Positions 27,714 to 36,771 of a stretch of 64,000 nucleotides of DNA are shown here, piece after piece (within the stretch, counting starts at the first letter, position 1; each line of letters opens with the position of its first letter). The position numbers and the translations under genes are program-made. Below the pieces are notes generated by a model, which did not search any database, had not been told where the DNA came from, and was given only the letters and a program-made list of their open reading frames with translations. This DNA is from Paraburkholderia aromaticivorans (lineage in GTDB: Bacteria > Pseudomonadota > Gammaproteobacteria > Burkholderiales > Burkholderiaceae): positions 434,001-498,000 of the forward strand of contig NZ_CP022989.1 of NCBI RefSeq assembly GCF_002278075.1, given 5' to 3'.

Positions 27714-28548
27714 TTACGTGGCGATCGGCAGCTTGAGCGTGAACTCACTGCCCTCCCCCGGGCCGGCACTTGCTGCCGACACCGTACCCCCGTGAGCTTG
27801 AGCAATCGCGTTACGACGGCAAGGCCAATGCCAAGGCCGCCAGCGCTGGAGGCGATCGTTCTGCTGCACTGCGCGAACAACTCGAAAATATGCGGCAGCA
27901 GCACAGGCGAAATTCCGGCTCCATCGTCTTTGATTCTGATGACGACGTTGCTTCCCTCGGCAAGCACGGTCATGCGTATATTGCCGTGCACCGGCGTGTA
28001 TTTCACCGCGTTATGCAACAGGTTACCGATAGCCTGCGTCAAGCGTTCTGGATCGCCTTCAACGCGCAATGTCCTGTCTGGAATCGACACGGTAAAAGCC
28101 TGATTTTTTGCCGCGGCGGCCGCTGCCGTGATCTCGCAACTGTCAGCAAGCAGGGGCGCGATTTCGAACTCGAACTTGTTGAGCCGAAGCGCGCCCTGAT
28201 CGACTCGGGTTGCATCCATCAAGTCCTGCGCGAGCCGTGCGATTCCACTGACTTGCCGATCGATCATATCAGCCGGAGTATCTCCGGGCGCTCGGCCGAT
28301 GCGCTGCGGATCAATTGGCTGGCCATCCGCAACGGCATCAACGGCGCGCGCAACTCGTGCGCCACCATGGCCAGGACCTCATTGCTCAGTGCTGGTGCGT
28401 CGATGCGTTGGCCCGCCGCACACGCATCCGCCACGAAGCCACTTTCGGCCGCGCGGCAACCACGGTTCATTATTGCGTCCGTCACGATTAGACCGTTCAA
28501 CGCAGAACCACCCGAAGACGGCTCGGTGGACGCCAGATAGGCTGACAT
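27714..28548 (-). pseudogene. Sensor histidine kinase remnant with two frameshifts
   Basis: Kinase core pieces appear in order: H-box MVAHELRAPL, an X-region, N-box GNLLHNAVKYTP, G1 DDGAGI, F-box, and G2 GGLGIGLAVV. Two one-base losses break the frame. One is near 28264, where a TGA follows EILRLI before MIDRQV resumes. The other is near 27790, after which HGGTVSAASAGPGEGSEF continues to a TAA at 27714-27716. No transmembrane or large sensor domain precedes the H-box. The phosphotransfer domains are recognisable but no continuous protein can be made. Confidence 0.85.
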
Positions 28549-29211
28549 TTTGATCCCCATTTCGCGGCCCATTGGACCACGAAGAGCAAAGCGAGGCGCG
28601 TGTCGGCACATGTTCAAGGAGAGCAGCAAGGCTGCTTCTCAGAGAGCACCGGCACCGCGTGATTCGCCCATGCCTGCCTCGCCTCACGCGATCAGGAATC
28701 CACGAGCGGTCGGCAGGTTGAAAGAACAGCTTCGCAAATGCGGGTCGGTAAGTCCGTACGGTAGCGTTCAAATCGGCAAGAGCGACCGACTGATCCGAGC
28801 GTCGGTCGAGCCCCAAAAGCCGGGGAAATTGGTGCGTTCCCGAACGGCCCGCGGATTCGGGTCGGTCTGACGCTCAAACGCGCACTGCGATCGCAGCGGA
28901 TTGCGCGTTCGAACATAGGCATCCGTCTGTACGTTGTCGTATTGCATTCTCCGGCGCGTGCGCGTAGCGTCTCTCTTATCGTCGACGAGCGGGAACGAAG
29001 CTGGACTGATCGGCACCTTCGTGCTGAACAACAGTGGCCCCTGATCGGGCGATCAACTTCACGTCAAGCGCGAAGAATGGCTCGATGCCGGCACCCGAGT
29101 GCGTCGGATAGGACGTAGGCGCCGGGCGGATCACCGCTCTCGTCGAAGTCCGCACAGCGCCGGACCGATCGGAGCAGAAAACTTCAAAGGCATTAACGGC
29201 AGGGGCAAGTC
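28549..29211. other. Intergenic region with no gene recognised
   Basis: About 660 bases. Several open frames exist on both strands, none with a ribosome site, family resemblance or consistent codon bias. The region adjoins the kinase remnant and may be decayed sequence. Confidence 0.4.
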
Positions 29212-29445
29212 ATGAGGGAAAACATCCAGAAGTTGTATCAGGCGCGTATCCACACGTTCACTCCCGAATGCGTCGAACTGCAGGACGGCACATTTCATTT
29301 TCATCTTCGGCATGCGGTGGAAGGCACGCTTCCTTCGGCTGACAAACTCTACGACATCGGCATCTTTTCGACGAGCCAGGAAGGCCATGAGGCGGCACTC
29401 GCGTATGGCGATAAATACATTGCGGAGCATAAGTTCGGGATATAG
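29212..29445 (+). CDS. Small hypothetical protein
   Basis: A 77-residue soluble protein, not recognised. AGGGG lies six bases before ATG 29212. The sequence is mixed and protein-like (HTFTPECVELQDGTFHFHLR, FSTSQEGHEAALAYGDKYIAEH). It may be a stress-region small protein; it has no membrane or signal segment. It lies 88 bases upstream of another small gene on the same strand. Confidence 0.6.
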   Translation: MRENIQKLYQARIHTFTPECVELQDGTFHFHLRHAVEGTLPSADKLYDIGIFSTSQEGHEAALAYGDKYIAEHKFGI

Positions 29446-29533
29446 CAGCGCTCACCGTTATCGACGAATCGCAAGCCTTAACCAACAGTGACGACGGCCA
29501 GTGTGGCTGTCGTTCGATCAGACGGACGGCGCT

Positions 29534-29749
29534 ATGGCAGACAAGATCATTTCAAGCACGACACACGACGCCCACATGAACGTCAAGGATCACATTTCCG
29601 ATGGCTGGGTAGCCAGTGTGTGCATCGTGCCGAAGGGCGCGTCGAAGGGCAACGAACACATCCAGCTCGACACGGTCTTCGAACGTGAAGAGGCCGCATG
29701 GGAATCGGTCGAGACGCTTGCCCGCGCCGAACTCAACAATCTGAAATAG
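29534..29749 (+). CDS. Small hypothetical protein
   Basis: A 71-residue protein, soluble and acidic. The reading KDHISDGWVASVCIVPKG followed by FEREEAAWESVETLARAEL looks genuinely coded and has the size of small conserved Burkholderia proteins. No function recognised. ATG 29534 is preferred over an upstream ATG 29501 because the extra residues lack character. Confidence 0.55.
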   Translation: MADKIISSTTHDAHMNVKDHISDGWVASVCIVPKGASKGNEHIQLDTVFEREEAAWESVETLARAELNNLK

Positions 29750-30050
29750 CGCGCCACCACACTATCGAATCGCTGTGTGCAGGCCGCAATAGCTCCCACA
29801 TTGCTCGTCTTTCAGTACGGCATCCCGGGCATCCCTTCATTGCATTGCATGATTGTTGGCCGAAGGTAGCGCCGTTCCTGGCTCTGCTTCCGGGCGACTG
29901 CAATCTAGCGATGGGCCGGCCCGGCGGAGTAAACTGTTAAAGGGAGTCCGTCATTGCCGACAGCAAGGTTCAGGCTGTGTCGCGGCGAACTCAGATATTC
30001 CCACCCCACGGCGGTGCTCGCCGTCCGCACGAATTCACTGGAGGCCCGAC

Positions 30051-30575
30051 ATGTATCAACGCATTCTGGTAGCGATCGACGGCAGCGAGACGTCCGGACA
30101 TGCATTCGAAAGCGCACTGCAACTCGCTCGTGATAATGGCGCGCAATTGCAGCCGCTCTATGTGATCGACAACCCAGTGATGGCATACGACGCCTCCGGC
30201 TACGATCCGACCGTCCTGCGCAACGCCTGCATGCAGGAAGGCCAGCAGGTACTGGCGGATGCATTGGCGCGCATGGAGCATGAGAACGTTGCCGGCGTGC
30301 CGCGGATCGTCGACGTCGAGCCGATCGGCGAAGACATTGCGGAACGCATCCGCATTTCGGCCAACGAATTCAATGCGGACCTGCTGGTGCTCGGCACGCA
30401 CGGGCGGCGCGGTTTCAAGCGCCTGTTTCTGGGCAGTGTGGCAGAGCGCGTCGTGCGCAGTGCGCACCTGCCGGTGTTACTGGTGCCGAGCCGGCAAGCG
30501 CACGCCACCGTCGCACAGGCCGCCAAGCCGGGACATGCCGACATCGCCGCGGCGATGTACGAACTGCCGCGCTAA
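30051..30575 (+). CDS. Universal stress protein (UspA family)
   Basis: A 174-residue Usp-fold protein beginning YQRILVAIDGSETSGHAFESAL. It has the ATP-binding G-2x-G-9x-G(S/T) motif in GTHGRRGFKRLFLGSVAE, so it belongs to the nucleotide-binding subgroup. GGAGG lies seven bases before ATG 30051. Usp proteins are induced by starvation, hypoxia and oxidative stress. The C-terminal 25 residues after LLVPSR are a non-family tail. Confidence 0.93.
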   Translation: MYQRILVAIDGSETSGHAFESALQLARDNGAQLQPLYVIDNPVMAYDASGYDPTVLRNACMQEGQQVLADALARMEHENVAGVPRIVDVEPIGEDIAERIRISANEFNADLLVLGTHGRRGFKRLFLGSVAERVVRSAHLPVLLVPSRQAHATVAQAAKPGHADIAAAMYELPR

Positions 30576-31204
30576 CGCAGGCCCAGGCATCGCCAGCGCA
30601 GGCATGCCGTGGCTGCGGCAGCGGTTGAACACGCCGCTAGTGGCCGGCGTAGCGATCTTCGTCGTGGCCACATCGGCGGCACCGGCTGGCGTGCTGGGAC
30701 CCAAACAATGGGGCCAACGTGCGCCGATCGCATCGCTCAGCGAGTGCATGGCTTCACCACGCTGCTTCGGCAATTGGCCGACGCGCCCACGCTTCTGCTG
30801 TGCACCCTGACCGTCTGGCTCCCTATGCTGCCCGGCGTCTGGCTGGCTCGCCGGGAGATTCACCTGCATTAAGGCCGCGCGGGTCGCATGCGAGGGCTGC
30901 CGGCTCCATCCACGACGCGCCTGACTGATCTGGCTCCCATCGAACTGAATCGTCAGACGTACAAACACGAGAATTCTGGCGACGGCGCGCGCGTCACTAC
31001 ACAACGCCGCGCGAGCGAGGCCGCATCTCACTTCGGGCTACGAATCGTCGGCAACGTCGACGGAGCTTGCGTCTCACGCTCGACGAGAGCGCGACATGAC
31101 CGTTGCGGCCTCAACCTTTTTCAAAGGAAAGCGTGCTTGCACCGCCCGAAGGGTATACAGTCGGTGTACGGGTCGCGTTTGACGCCCCTTATTCTGGAAT
31201 GACC
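30576..31204. other. Intergenic region, possible membrane-gene fragments
   Basis: About 630 bases. In two different plus frames, hydrophobic stretches occur (TPLVAGVAIFVVATSAAPAG near 30630; APTLLLCTLTVWLPMLPGVW near 30800) that could be parts of one frameshifted membrane-protein gene. The family is not recognisable and the case is weak. Confidence 0.3.
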
Positions 31205-31396
31205 ATGCGATCACAAATCAAAGTTGCACCACGTACGAGCGGCACTATGAGCGAATACGCTCTGTCGCGTCAGGCACAAGCACTTCTGCTCGAACGGGCG
31301 GACCAGGCGCGGACGGAACAACGGCGCGTCAATGATGCCCGCATTGATTCCAACGCAAGCAAGTGGCGCTATTCCGTGGCGTTGACAGGCAGTTGA
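31205..31396 (+). CDS. Possible small hypothetical protein
   Basis: A 63-residue open frame, basic and helical (EYALSRQAQALLLERADQART), starting at ATG 31205 with a weak GGA upstream. Nothing is recognised. It precedes a very small membrane peptide gene on the same strand by 34 bases. Confidence 0.3.
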   Translation: MRSQIKVAPRTSGTMSEYALSRQAQALLLERADQARTEQRRVNDARIDSNASKWRYSVALTGS

Positions 31397-31430
31397 TGTC
31401 GGGCAGGCAGGAGGAATGAAGGAGTACAAC

Positions 31431-31523
31431 ATGACCACAGCGTGGTGGGGCGTTCTAGTCGGGATGGCGATAATAATTATCGTATCCCATTACCGATATC
31501 GGCAAGGTTTGGTGGGCAAGTAG
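31431..31523 (+). CDS. 30-residue single-membrane-segment peptide
   Basis: A strong ribosome site AAGGAG lies six bases before ATG 31431. The product is 30 residues: a short N-terminus with TrpTrp, a hydrophobic helix (GVLVGMAIIIIVS), and a basic tail HYRYRQGLVGK. It resembles small accessory membrane peptides such as KdpF in size and layout, but no kdp genes are nearby. It ends in TAG. Too short for standard gene finders. Confidence 0.5.
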   Translation: MTTAWWGVLVGMAIIIIVSHYRYRQGLVGK

Positions 31524-31545
31524 AAGGTTGACAGACTGAATCAGT

Positions 31546-31884
31546 ATGCAGTGGTCGGCGGAACCGGACCATCTTCATGCAGCCAGGCTCTGTGCGCGCA
31601 GCGGCGGAAAGACCGGTCCCGGCATCGGGCGAAACATCAGCATTCCGGAGCTTCCCTCCAGACAAAGGACCGATGTGTCGCATCATCAACTCGAACAGGA
31701 TATCGTTCACCTCGAACACATATTTCCACAGCTCGCGGCCAGTAGCGCCCTTGGGCTAGTCTATTGGCGTCGGCGTATCACGGCGCTCGAACCAGCGCAG
31801 TCATTGCTTCCCGATGGCGCACGCCGCGTAACGCGTCTACTGTCGATAATCGACCAGATAGACGACGCAACTCACCCATCGTAG
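31546..31884 (+). CDS. Hypothetical small protein
   Basis: A 112-residue open frame. The C-terminal two-thirds (DIVHLEHIFPQLAASSALGL, YWRRRITALEPAQSLLPDG) has amphipathic periodicity and the look of small conserved Burkholderia proteins with a YWRxR segment. The N-terminal 30 residues look non-coding, so the true start may be later. It is 22 bases after the membrane peptide gene. Confidence 0.4.
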   Translation: MQWSAEPDHLHAARLCARSGGKTGPGIGRNISIPELPSRQRTDVSHHQLEQDIVHLEHIFPQLAASSALGLVYWRRRITALEPAQSLLPDGARRVTRLLSIIDQIDDATHPS

Positions 31885-32129
31885 CGGTAGCGTACGCATT
31901 CGTCGTAGCGCCAGCGTCATAGTGGCGTCGTCGATAACGCGTGACGTTTGGCCTTCCTTTAAGGCTGCGGACACGGTTCAACCGGATTACGGCCGCCCAG
32001 CACACGAATAGCGCGGCGCTCACTCGCGACTTCGAATATCGCAATACAACGAATCGAAAAAGACGCCGATGAGGTGCTTCCCGGCTATCGACAATTATTC
32101 GTGACATGACATCGGTCCTGCGCACGCAC

Positions 32130-32570
32130 TCAAGGCCGTTCAAGAGATTGGGGTAACGCGCCAAGTTGCCGGAACACGGACAGCCAGTCCTCGAGGTGCC
32201 ACGTCTTCGCAATCAGATTTCCGCGCATCTGGTGGAAAGAGTGAATCGCGAATCTGATGTGTTTGGAACTCGCGGCAATACCAAGCAGTGTCCCGGTCTG
32301 AGTTCCGCCGATCTCCGCGCGAACGCCTACCCGGTCGTCATGAACGAGCACGTCGAGAATCGTCACTCTCAGGTCGGGAAGTGCTTGAGCAAGATTGTCG
32401 AACAATTGCACCATCTGGTCGGGTCCCGCCACAACTCCGGCAGGCTCGGGAATCTATTCCCAGTCAGGGGTGACGACCCGTCGCAGCAACGCGACGTTCT
32501 TTTGCTCGAAAGCGCGGTAGAAGTCTTCAATCGCTTGGCGAGCGAGATGTTCGTCGGCGGGCCGGGTCAT
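32130..32570 (-). pseudogene. SnoaL-like ester cyclase/NTF2-fold protein with in-frame TAG
   Basis: The frame from ATG 32570 reads ARQAIEDFYRAFEQKNV and RRVVTPDWE, then TAG at 32454-32456. It continues in frame with IPEPAGVVAGPDQMVQLFD, ALPDLRVTILDVLVHDDRV and a SnoaL-type ending TWHLEDWLSVFRQLGALPQ. Read through, it is a complete 146-codon NTF2-fold protein. Such proteins are ester cyclases or binding proteins of unknown substrate. The start lies in a 519-base gap divergent from the DyP gene. Confidence 0.8.
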
Positions 32571-33089
32571 GTTCCAATACTCCTGACGAATGCACACGGC
32601 GAGCCGTGGACTCGCCGATGCTACACGCTTTTCCCTGTCGAGTTCAGCGATGCGAATTGGCATCCGGCAAACACGCGGACATGAAAGAAGGTATTCTTCC
32701 TGATCCGCATGCCGCATTGAGCCGGAGATTAACGCATGATAACGGCGTGACAGAAAGTAAGAAGCTGTCGAATCCGATATGAAGTATCGAAAAGCAGTAG
32801 TCATGTCACGATGCTTTACCAACAACACGCATATAGAAATTGAACGCCATAGCCTTTTATGGGGTGTCACAAAGTGAGTGGGCGGTATAAGATCCGTGAA
32901 AATCGTGAAGGCCAACGACGTTGCGCAGTGGGCTTTTCGCGGCGGCGAGGCGAATCAACACAGCCGCCAAGCTGTTTCAGCCACTCAAATGAAATATTCC
33001 CGCTTGCCTCAAGCAGGTGATCGCGCAATCGCATACGCATTCGCTGTACTGCTGTCGGAATTCGCAACGATCTATTCACACCCAATCCG
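32571..33089. other. Divergent intergenic region with no gene recognised
   Basis: About 520 AT-richer bases between the SnoaL-like remnant and the DyP-encapsulin pair; promoters for both should lie here. No clear operator or promoter pair was identified. Confidence 0.35.
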
Positions 33090-34148
33090 ATGCCCAAAGA
33101 CACCCCAGAGCCGCAAGCCATTCATAACGACGTCACCCGTAGCGCGATCTTTATCGTCGCGACGCTCGAAGCCGGCCCCGATCCGGCAGAAAAGGTGCGT
33201 GCATGGTGTGGCGACATCGCCGCCCTCGTGCGCTCGGTCGGCAAGCGGGTCCCCGCCGGCAATCTATCGTGCGTGTGCGCCTTCGCCTCCGACGCGTGGG
33301 ACACACTGTTCGGCGCTCCCCGCCCCGCCTCCCTGCACCCGTTTCGGGAAGTCGGCTCAGGCGAACGCCAGGCGCCAGGCACGCCGGGGCACATCCTGCT
33401 GCATATTCGCGCCGACCACATGGATCTGTGCTTCGAACTCGCCACGTAGCTGCTGGGGGCACTCGGCGACGCGGTGACCGTGGTCGACGAAGTTCACGGC
33501 TTTCGCTACTTCGATATGCGCGCCATGGTGGGCTTCGTCGACGGCACGGAAAATCCGACGGGTCGCGCCGCTGATGAATTCACCCTGATCGGTGACGAGG
33601 ATCCGGAGTTCGCCGGCGGCAGCTATGTTGTCGTGCAGAAGTACCTGCACGACATGACGGGCTGGAATGCGCTTTCGGTGGAGACTCAGGAACGCATTAT
33701 CGGCCGCACGAAGTTGTCCGATATTGAACTCGATGAAGCGGTGAAACCGTCGTGCTCGCATAGCTCGCTCACCACCCTCACCGAGAACGGCAAGGAAGTG
33801 AAGATACTGCGCGACAACATGCCGTTCGGCAGGCCCGGTTCGGGCGAGTTCGGCACCTACTTCATCGGTTATGCACGCTCGCCTGCGCCGATCGAGCAGA
33901 TGCTGGAAAACATGTTCGTCGGCCGGCCGCCGGGCAATTACGACCGCTTGCTCGACTATAGCCGCGCGGTGACGGGCGGCCTCTTCTTCGTCCCATCGGC
34001 GACCTTGCTCGAGGAACTGGCAGACCGTGATCCACAAGCGGCCGCTGCCGGTGTCGAGCAGCAACCCGACACGGCTTCTTCCGCAGAACCGCATCAAGGC
34101 GGTTCGTTGAACATCGGCTCTCTCAAGGGAATTTCTCAATATGAATAA
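33090..34148 (+). pseudogene. DyP-type heme peroxidase (encapsulin cargo) with in-frame TAG
   Basis: Dye-decolorizing peroxidase. The N-terminal ferredoxin-like domain (MPKDTPEPQAIHNDVTRSAI onward) stops at TAG 33447-33449 after ELAT. The same frame then continues LLGALGDAVTVVDEVHGF and on through the GFVDGTENP (GXXDG) motif, a candidate heme-ligand His in SCSHSSL, and ILRDNMPFG. The C-terminus GGSLNIGSLKG is an encapsulin-targeting peptide. Read through, it is 352 codons, a normal length. An internal ATG at 33516 could give a truncated C-terminal domain keeping the targeting tail. The stop overlaps the encapsulin start by 8 bases. Confidence 0.9.
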
Positions 34149-34944
34149 CCTGCATCGCGAGCTCGCCCCAATCTCCCGTGCCGCCTGGTCGCAGATCGAA
34201 GACGAAGTGGCGCGCACTTTCAGGCGCAGTGTTGCCGGCCGTCGCGTAGTCGACGTCAAAGGCCCGGGCGGAACGGAACTGTCGGGTGTCGGCACGGGGC
34301 ATCAGATCGCGATCACCGCGCCGCAGCAGGGCGTCGTGGCCAAGTTGTCCGAGATCAAAAGCCTCGTCGAGCTGACCGTGCCGTTCGAACTGCAGCGCGA
34401 GGCGATCGACAGCGTCGTGCGCGGCGCGAAAGATGCCGACTGGCAGCCCGCGAAAGAAGCGGCAAAGCAACTCGCCTACGCCGAAGATCGAGCGATCTTC
34501 GACGGCTATCAGGCGGCGGGCATCGGCGGGATTCGCGAAGGTTCGTCGAACCCGCCGCTTGCGTTGCCGGCCGCGGTGAGTGACTATCCGAACGCCATCA
34601 GTAACGCGCTCGAACAGTTGCGGCTTGCCGGTGTGGACGGTCCCTATTCCGTGCTGCTCGGCGCCGATGCGTACACGGCATTGGGCGAGGCACGCGACCA
34701 GGGTTATCCGGTTATCGAGCACATCAAGCGGATTGTGAACGGCGACATCATCTGGGCGCCCGCGCTCGCCGGTGGCAGCGTGCTGTCCGCTCGTGGCGGC
34801 GACTTCGAGTTACACCTCGGCGAAGACCTGTCGATCGGCTACACGAGTCATACGGACACCGTGGTGCGTCTCTATCTGCGCGAAACGCTGACGTTTTTAA
34901 TGTTGACGAGCGAAGCATCGGTTTCAGTCACGCAAGCGGAGTGA
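34141..34944 (+). CDS. enc: Type 1 encapsulin shell protein (linocin M18-like)
   Basis: HK97-fold protein of 267 residues that self-assembles into an icosahedral nanocompartment (about 24 nm in DyP-linked members). It starts MNNLHRELAPISRAAWSQIEDEV and ends with the shell-typical LTFLMLTSEASVSV. It is intact. The gene overlaps the DyP gene by 8 bases, so its translation is expected to be coupled to that of the cargo. Encapsulated DyP peroxidases are linked to oxidative stress. The amber codon in the cargo gene could reduce encapsulin expression by polarity. Confidence 0.96.
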   Translation: MNNLHRELAPISRAAWSQIEDEVARTFRRSVAGRRVVDVKGPGGTELSGVGTGHQIAITAPQQGVVAKLSEIKSLVELTVPFELQREAIDSVVRGAKDADWQPAKEAAKQLAYAEDRAIFDGYQAAGIGGIREGSSNPPLALPAAVSDYPNAISNALEQLRLAGVDGPYSVLLGADAYTALGEARDQGYPVIEHIKRIVNGDIIWAPALAGGSVLSARGGDFELHLGEDLSIGYTSHTDTVVRLYLRETLTFLMLTSEASVSVTQAE

Positions 34945-35201
34945 ACGGATCGATGCTTCGCTAACGGTCTCGCTCGACTGCATGCTCGACTGTTCCGGCA
35001 TTCAATCATGCTGCAAGCGGACCCAGACAGGTGCTTCGACACCGATCATCGTTGCGGGCCCAGAATCTCGCACGCCTCGCGAGCTGTCGCCACATACGTG
35101 ATCGACCAGCCGCCCGCGTCCATGCGGGCGAAGCAGGACATGCTGGATTTTCCGATCATGGGCATCGGCGGATCGGCCCGACAAGTATCGAAGGGGAGCC
35201 G

Positions 35202-35582
35202 TCACTTGCCGGACTCGCGGCGGCTCTGCTCCTCAACTGTGAAAATAGCCTCGGGCGTGACTTCGAGCCTTGCTCTCGGTATCGGCAGGCCACTCTCGTC
35301 GGAAATACCGTAGGTGCCATCCTTGATCTTCTGCAACGCGCGTTCAATGTCGGCGATGCGCTGGTCGTTCACGTCACGCAACGCCTGATTGACTTCCCTC
35401 TGGGCCATTGACTGCGCTTCATCCTCGAACTCCTCCGCCTCGTCGCCATGCTGCTCCTGCGCTGCCTGCTCGTCGGCGAGCGTAGTTTCCTCGCCGCCCA
35501 GCAATTCCCGGCGAAGCGCCTCGAGGCGCTCACGCTGCTGCGCGATGAACGCCTCATCCAACTCACCCTGTTGCGCCGCCAT
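35202..35582 (-). CDS. DksA/TraR-family protein lacking zinc cysteines
   Basis: A 126-residue coiled-coil protein with the DksA layout: a helical hairpin rich in Glu (ALRRELLGGEETTLADEQAA), then the globular end. The normal TYGxCxxCG zinc knuckle reads TYGISDESGLPIPRARLEV, with no cysteine. Cys-less DksA paralogues such as Pseudomonas DksA2 can replace DksA under zinc limitation or oxidative stress. It probably binds RNA polymerase through the secondary channel. The coiled-coil tip DxxDxA is not clear (reads FEDEAQSMA). Confidence 0.85.
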   Translation of the reverse strand: MAAQQGELDEAFIAQQRERLEALRRELLGGEETTLADEQAAQEQHGDEAEEFEDEAQSMAQREVNQALRDVNDQRIADIERALQKIKDGTYGISDESGLPIPRARLEVTPEAIFTVEEQSRRESGK

Positions 35583-35873
35583 GATGCTCTCCCTTGCGTT
35601 GATTCGCGTTACACGCGGTAGCGTGAAGCGTTACCCATTTAACTCTTGAAATGCGAGGCCGTTCGTCTTCTCGTCTGAAAGTCTACGAGCAAGTCATGGC
35701 CAAGTGAAGCGCGGCTTCTCCAATGATGGCGATCGCCCCCCTACGCGCGCAGATTGACTGCTCGCGTTGAATATCCTGCTGTCCAGGTCAGGGAATTGCG
35801 GCATGATGACCTCTTGAGAGAAGCGCGCGCTGAATGAGGGCGAATGCCGATCACGAACGCTGCAAAGGGGAAA

Positions 35874-36191
35874 ATGATGCCAGCATGCACAGTTTCTTAC
35901 GGCGAGTTTGAGATCGTCGTGCGGCCTGAAACTAACGAACGCGGCGCCTGGGTGGCAAGTGTCAGCGTAAGTCGCGGCACGGGAACGCCAGTCTATGACC
36001 GCCCGATGACGATCCAACCCGAGTGGTTAACCGAAGAGGAAGCCATCAGGGACGGGGTCGAATGGGGATCACGCTTCGTCGATCATGAGTTGAATGCGCA
36101 GCCGCCTCATTCCGACGTTGCTGAGCGCTCCCGCGCGGAACACTGGTTCCGCGACGTCGAGGAATCGCGCGGCGCCAAACCCGGTACATAG
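35874..36191 (+). CDS. Small hypothetical protein
   Basis: A 105-residue acidic soluble protein. SYGEFEIVVRPETNERGAW and WLTEEEAIRDGVEWGSRFVD resemble small conserved Burkholderiales proteins of unknown function. Start could be ATG 35874 or 35877. No operon partner. Confidence 0.55.
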   Translation: MMPACTVSYGEFEIVVRPETNERGAWVASVSVSRGTGTPVYDRPMTIQPEWLTEEEAIRDGVEWGSRFVDHELNAQPPHSDVAERSRAEHWFRDVEESRGAKPGT

Positions 36192-36771
36192 ATCCGGCAG
36201 GCACGGGCATCGTCCCCGGCCGGGTGATTGAGTATGGCAACGGAGCACCGGGCAAGCGGGATCAAACCTGCCGCGGCCGGCTCACCAGTTCTCACGCGGT
36301 GAGCGTGGACATATCTCCGCCGACTTGCTCGAAGATCAGTCGACATGTCTTCTCACTCAGATTCGCTTTGACCATGCCGGTGAATTCTGGCTCGAGCGCG
36401 AGGCTGAGGAGTTTGTAGCGCTGATGCATTCGGCCTTCCTTCAGATGTCCCTTCCCCTGTTCCCGCGATGATCAACTGCGGCGTCAGATGCCTGCGCCGT
36501 CAAGCAACGCCCTCTCACGGTTGCATCCGCCACGCCCAGGGATTCCCCTGACTTTTCCTTCTTCCCGTTTAATGTGGCTTGATTCGACTGCAGGATGGCG
36601 GTTTCGCGCGCTATGACAGTGTATTACGTCGACAATACACGGTGTTACGCTCAGGAAAGCAGCCTTCGCGGCAGTGAGCCGCCGTTCAGCGGCAGAACCA
36701 GCAGCTATCAGAACATACCGCGAAGCGCGATTGCCTACGAGAGGCTAAACATCGCTGCGGGAGCGACTGCG
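36192..36771. other. Intergenic region with no gene recognised
   Basis: About 580 bases with no convincing gene on either strand. A frame is open from 36595 into the next gene, but its first 59 codons lack protein character, so the gene is taken to start at 36772. Confidence 0.4.

Noticed and set aside
28549..29211. Several 75-105 codon frames on both strands
   Set aside because: Overlapping frames in all directions with no consistent coding signal or start context.
30604..30872. Frameshifted membrane-protein gene after the universal stress protein
   Set aside because: Hydrophobic stretches occur in two frames, but no family, ribosome site or continuous homology could be recognised; kept only as a note on the gap.
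26635..33449. Genome-wide recoding of TAG as a sense codon
   Set aside because: TAG appears to end several genes normally in this window (13900, 38643, 51678), so only local decay or specific suppression remains plausible.
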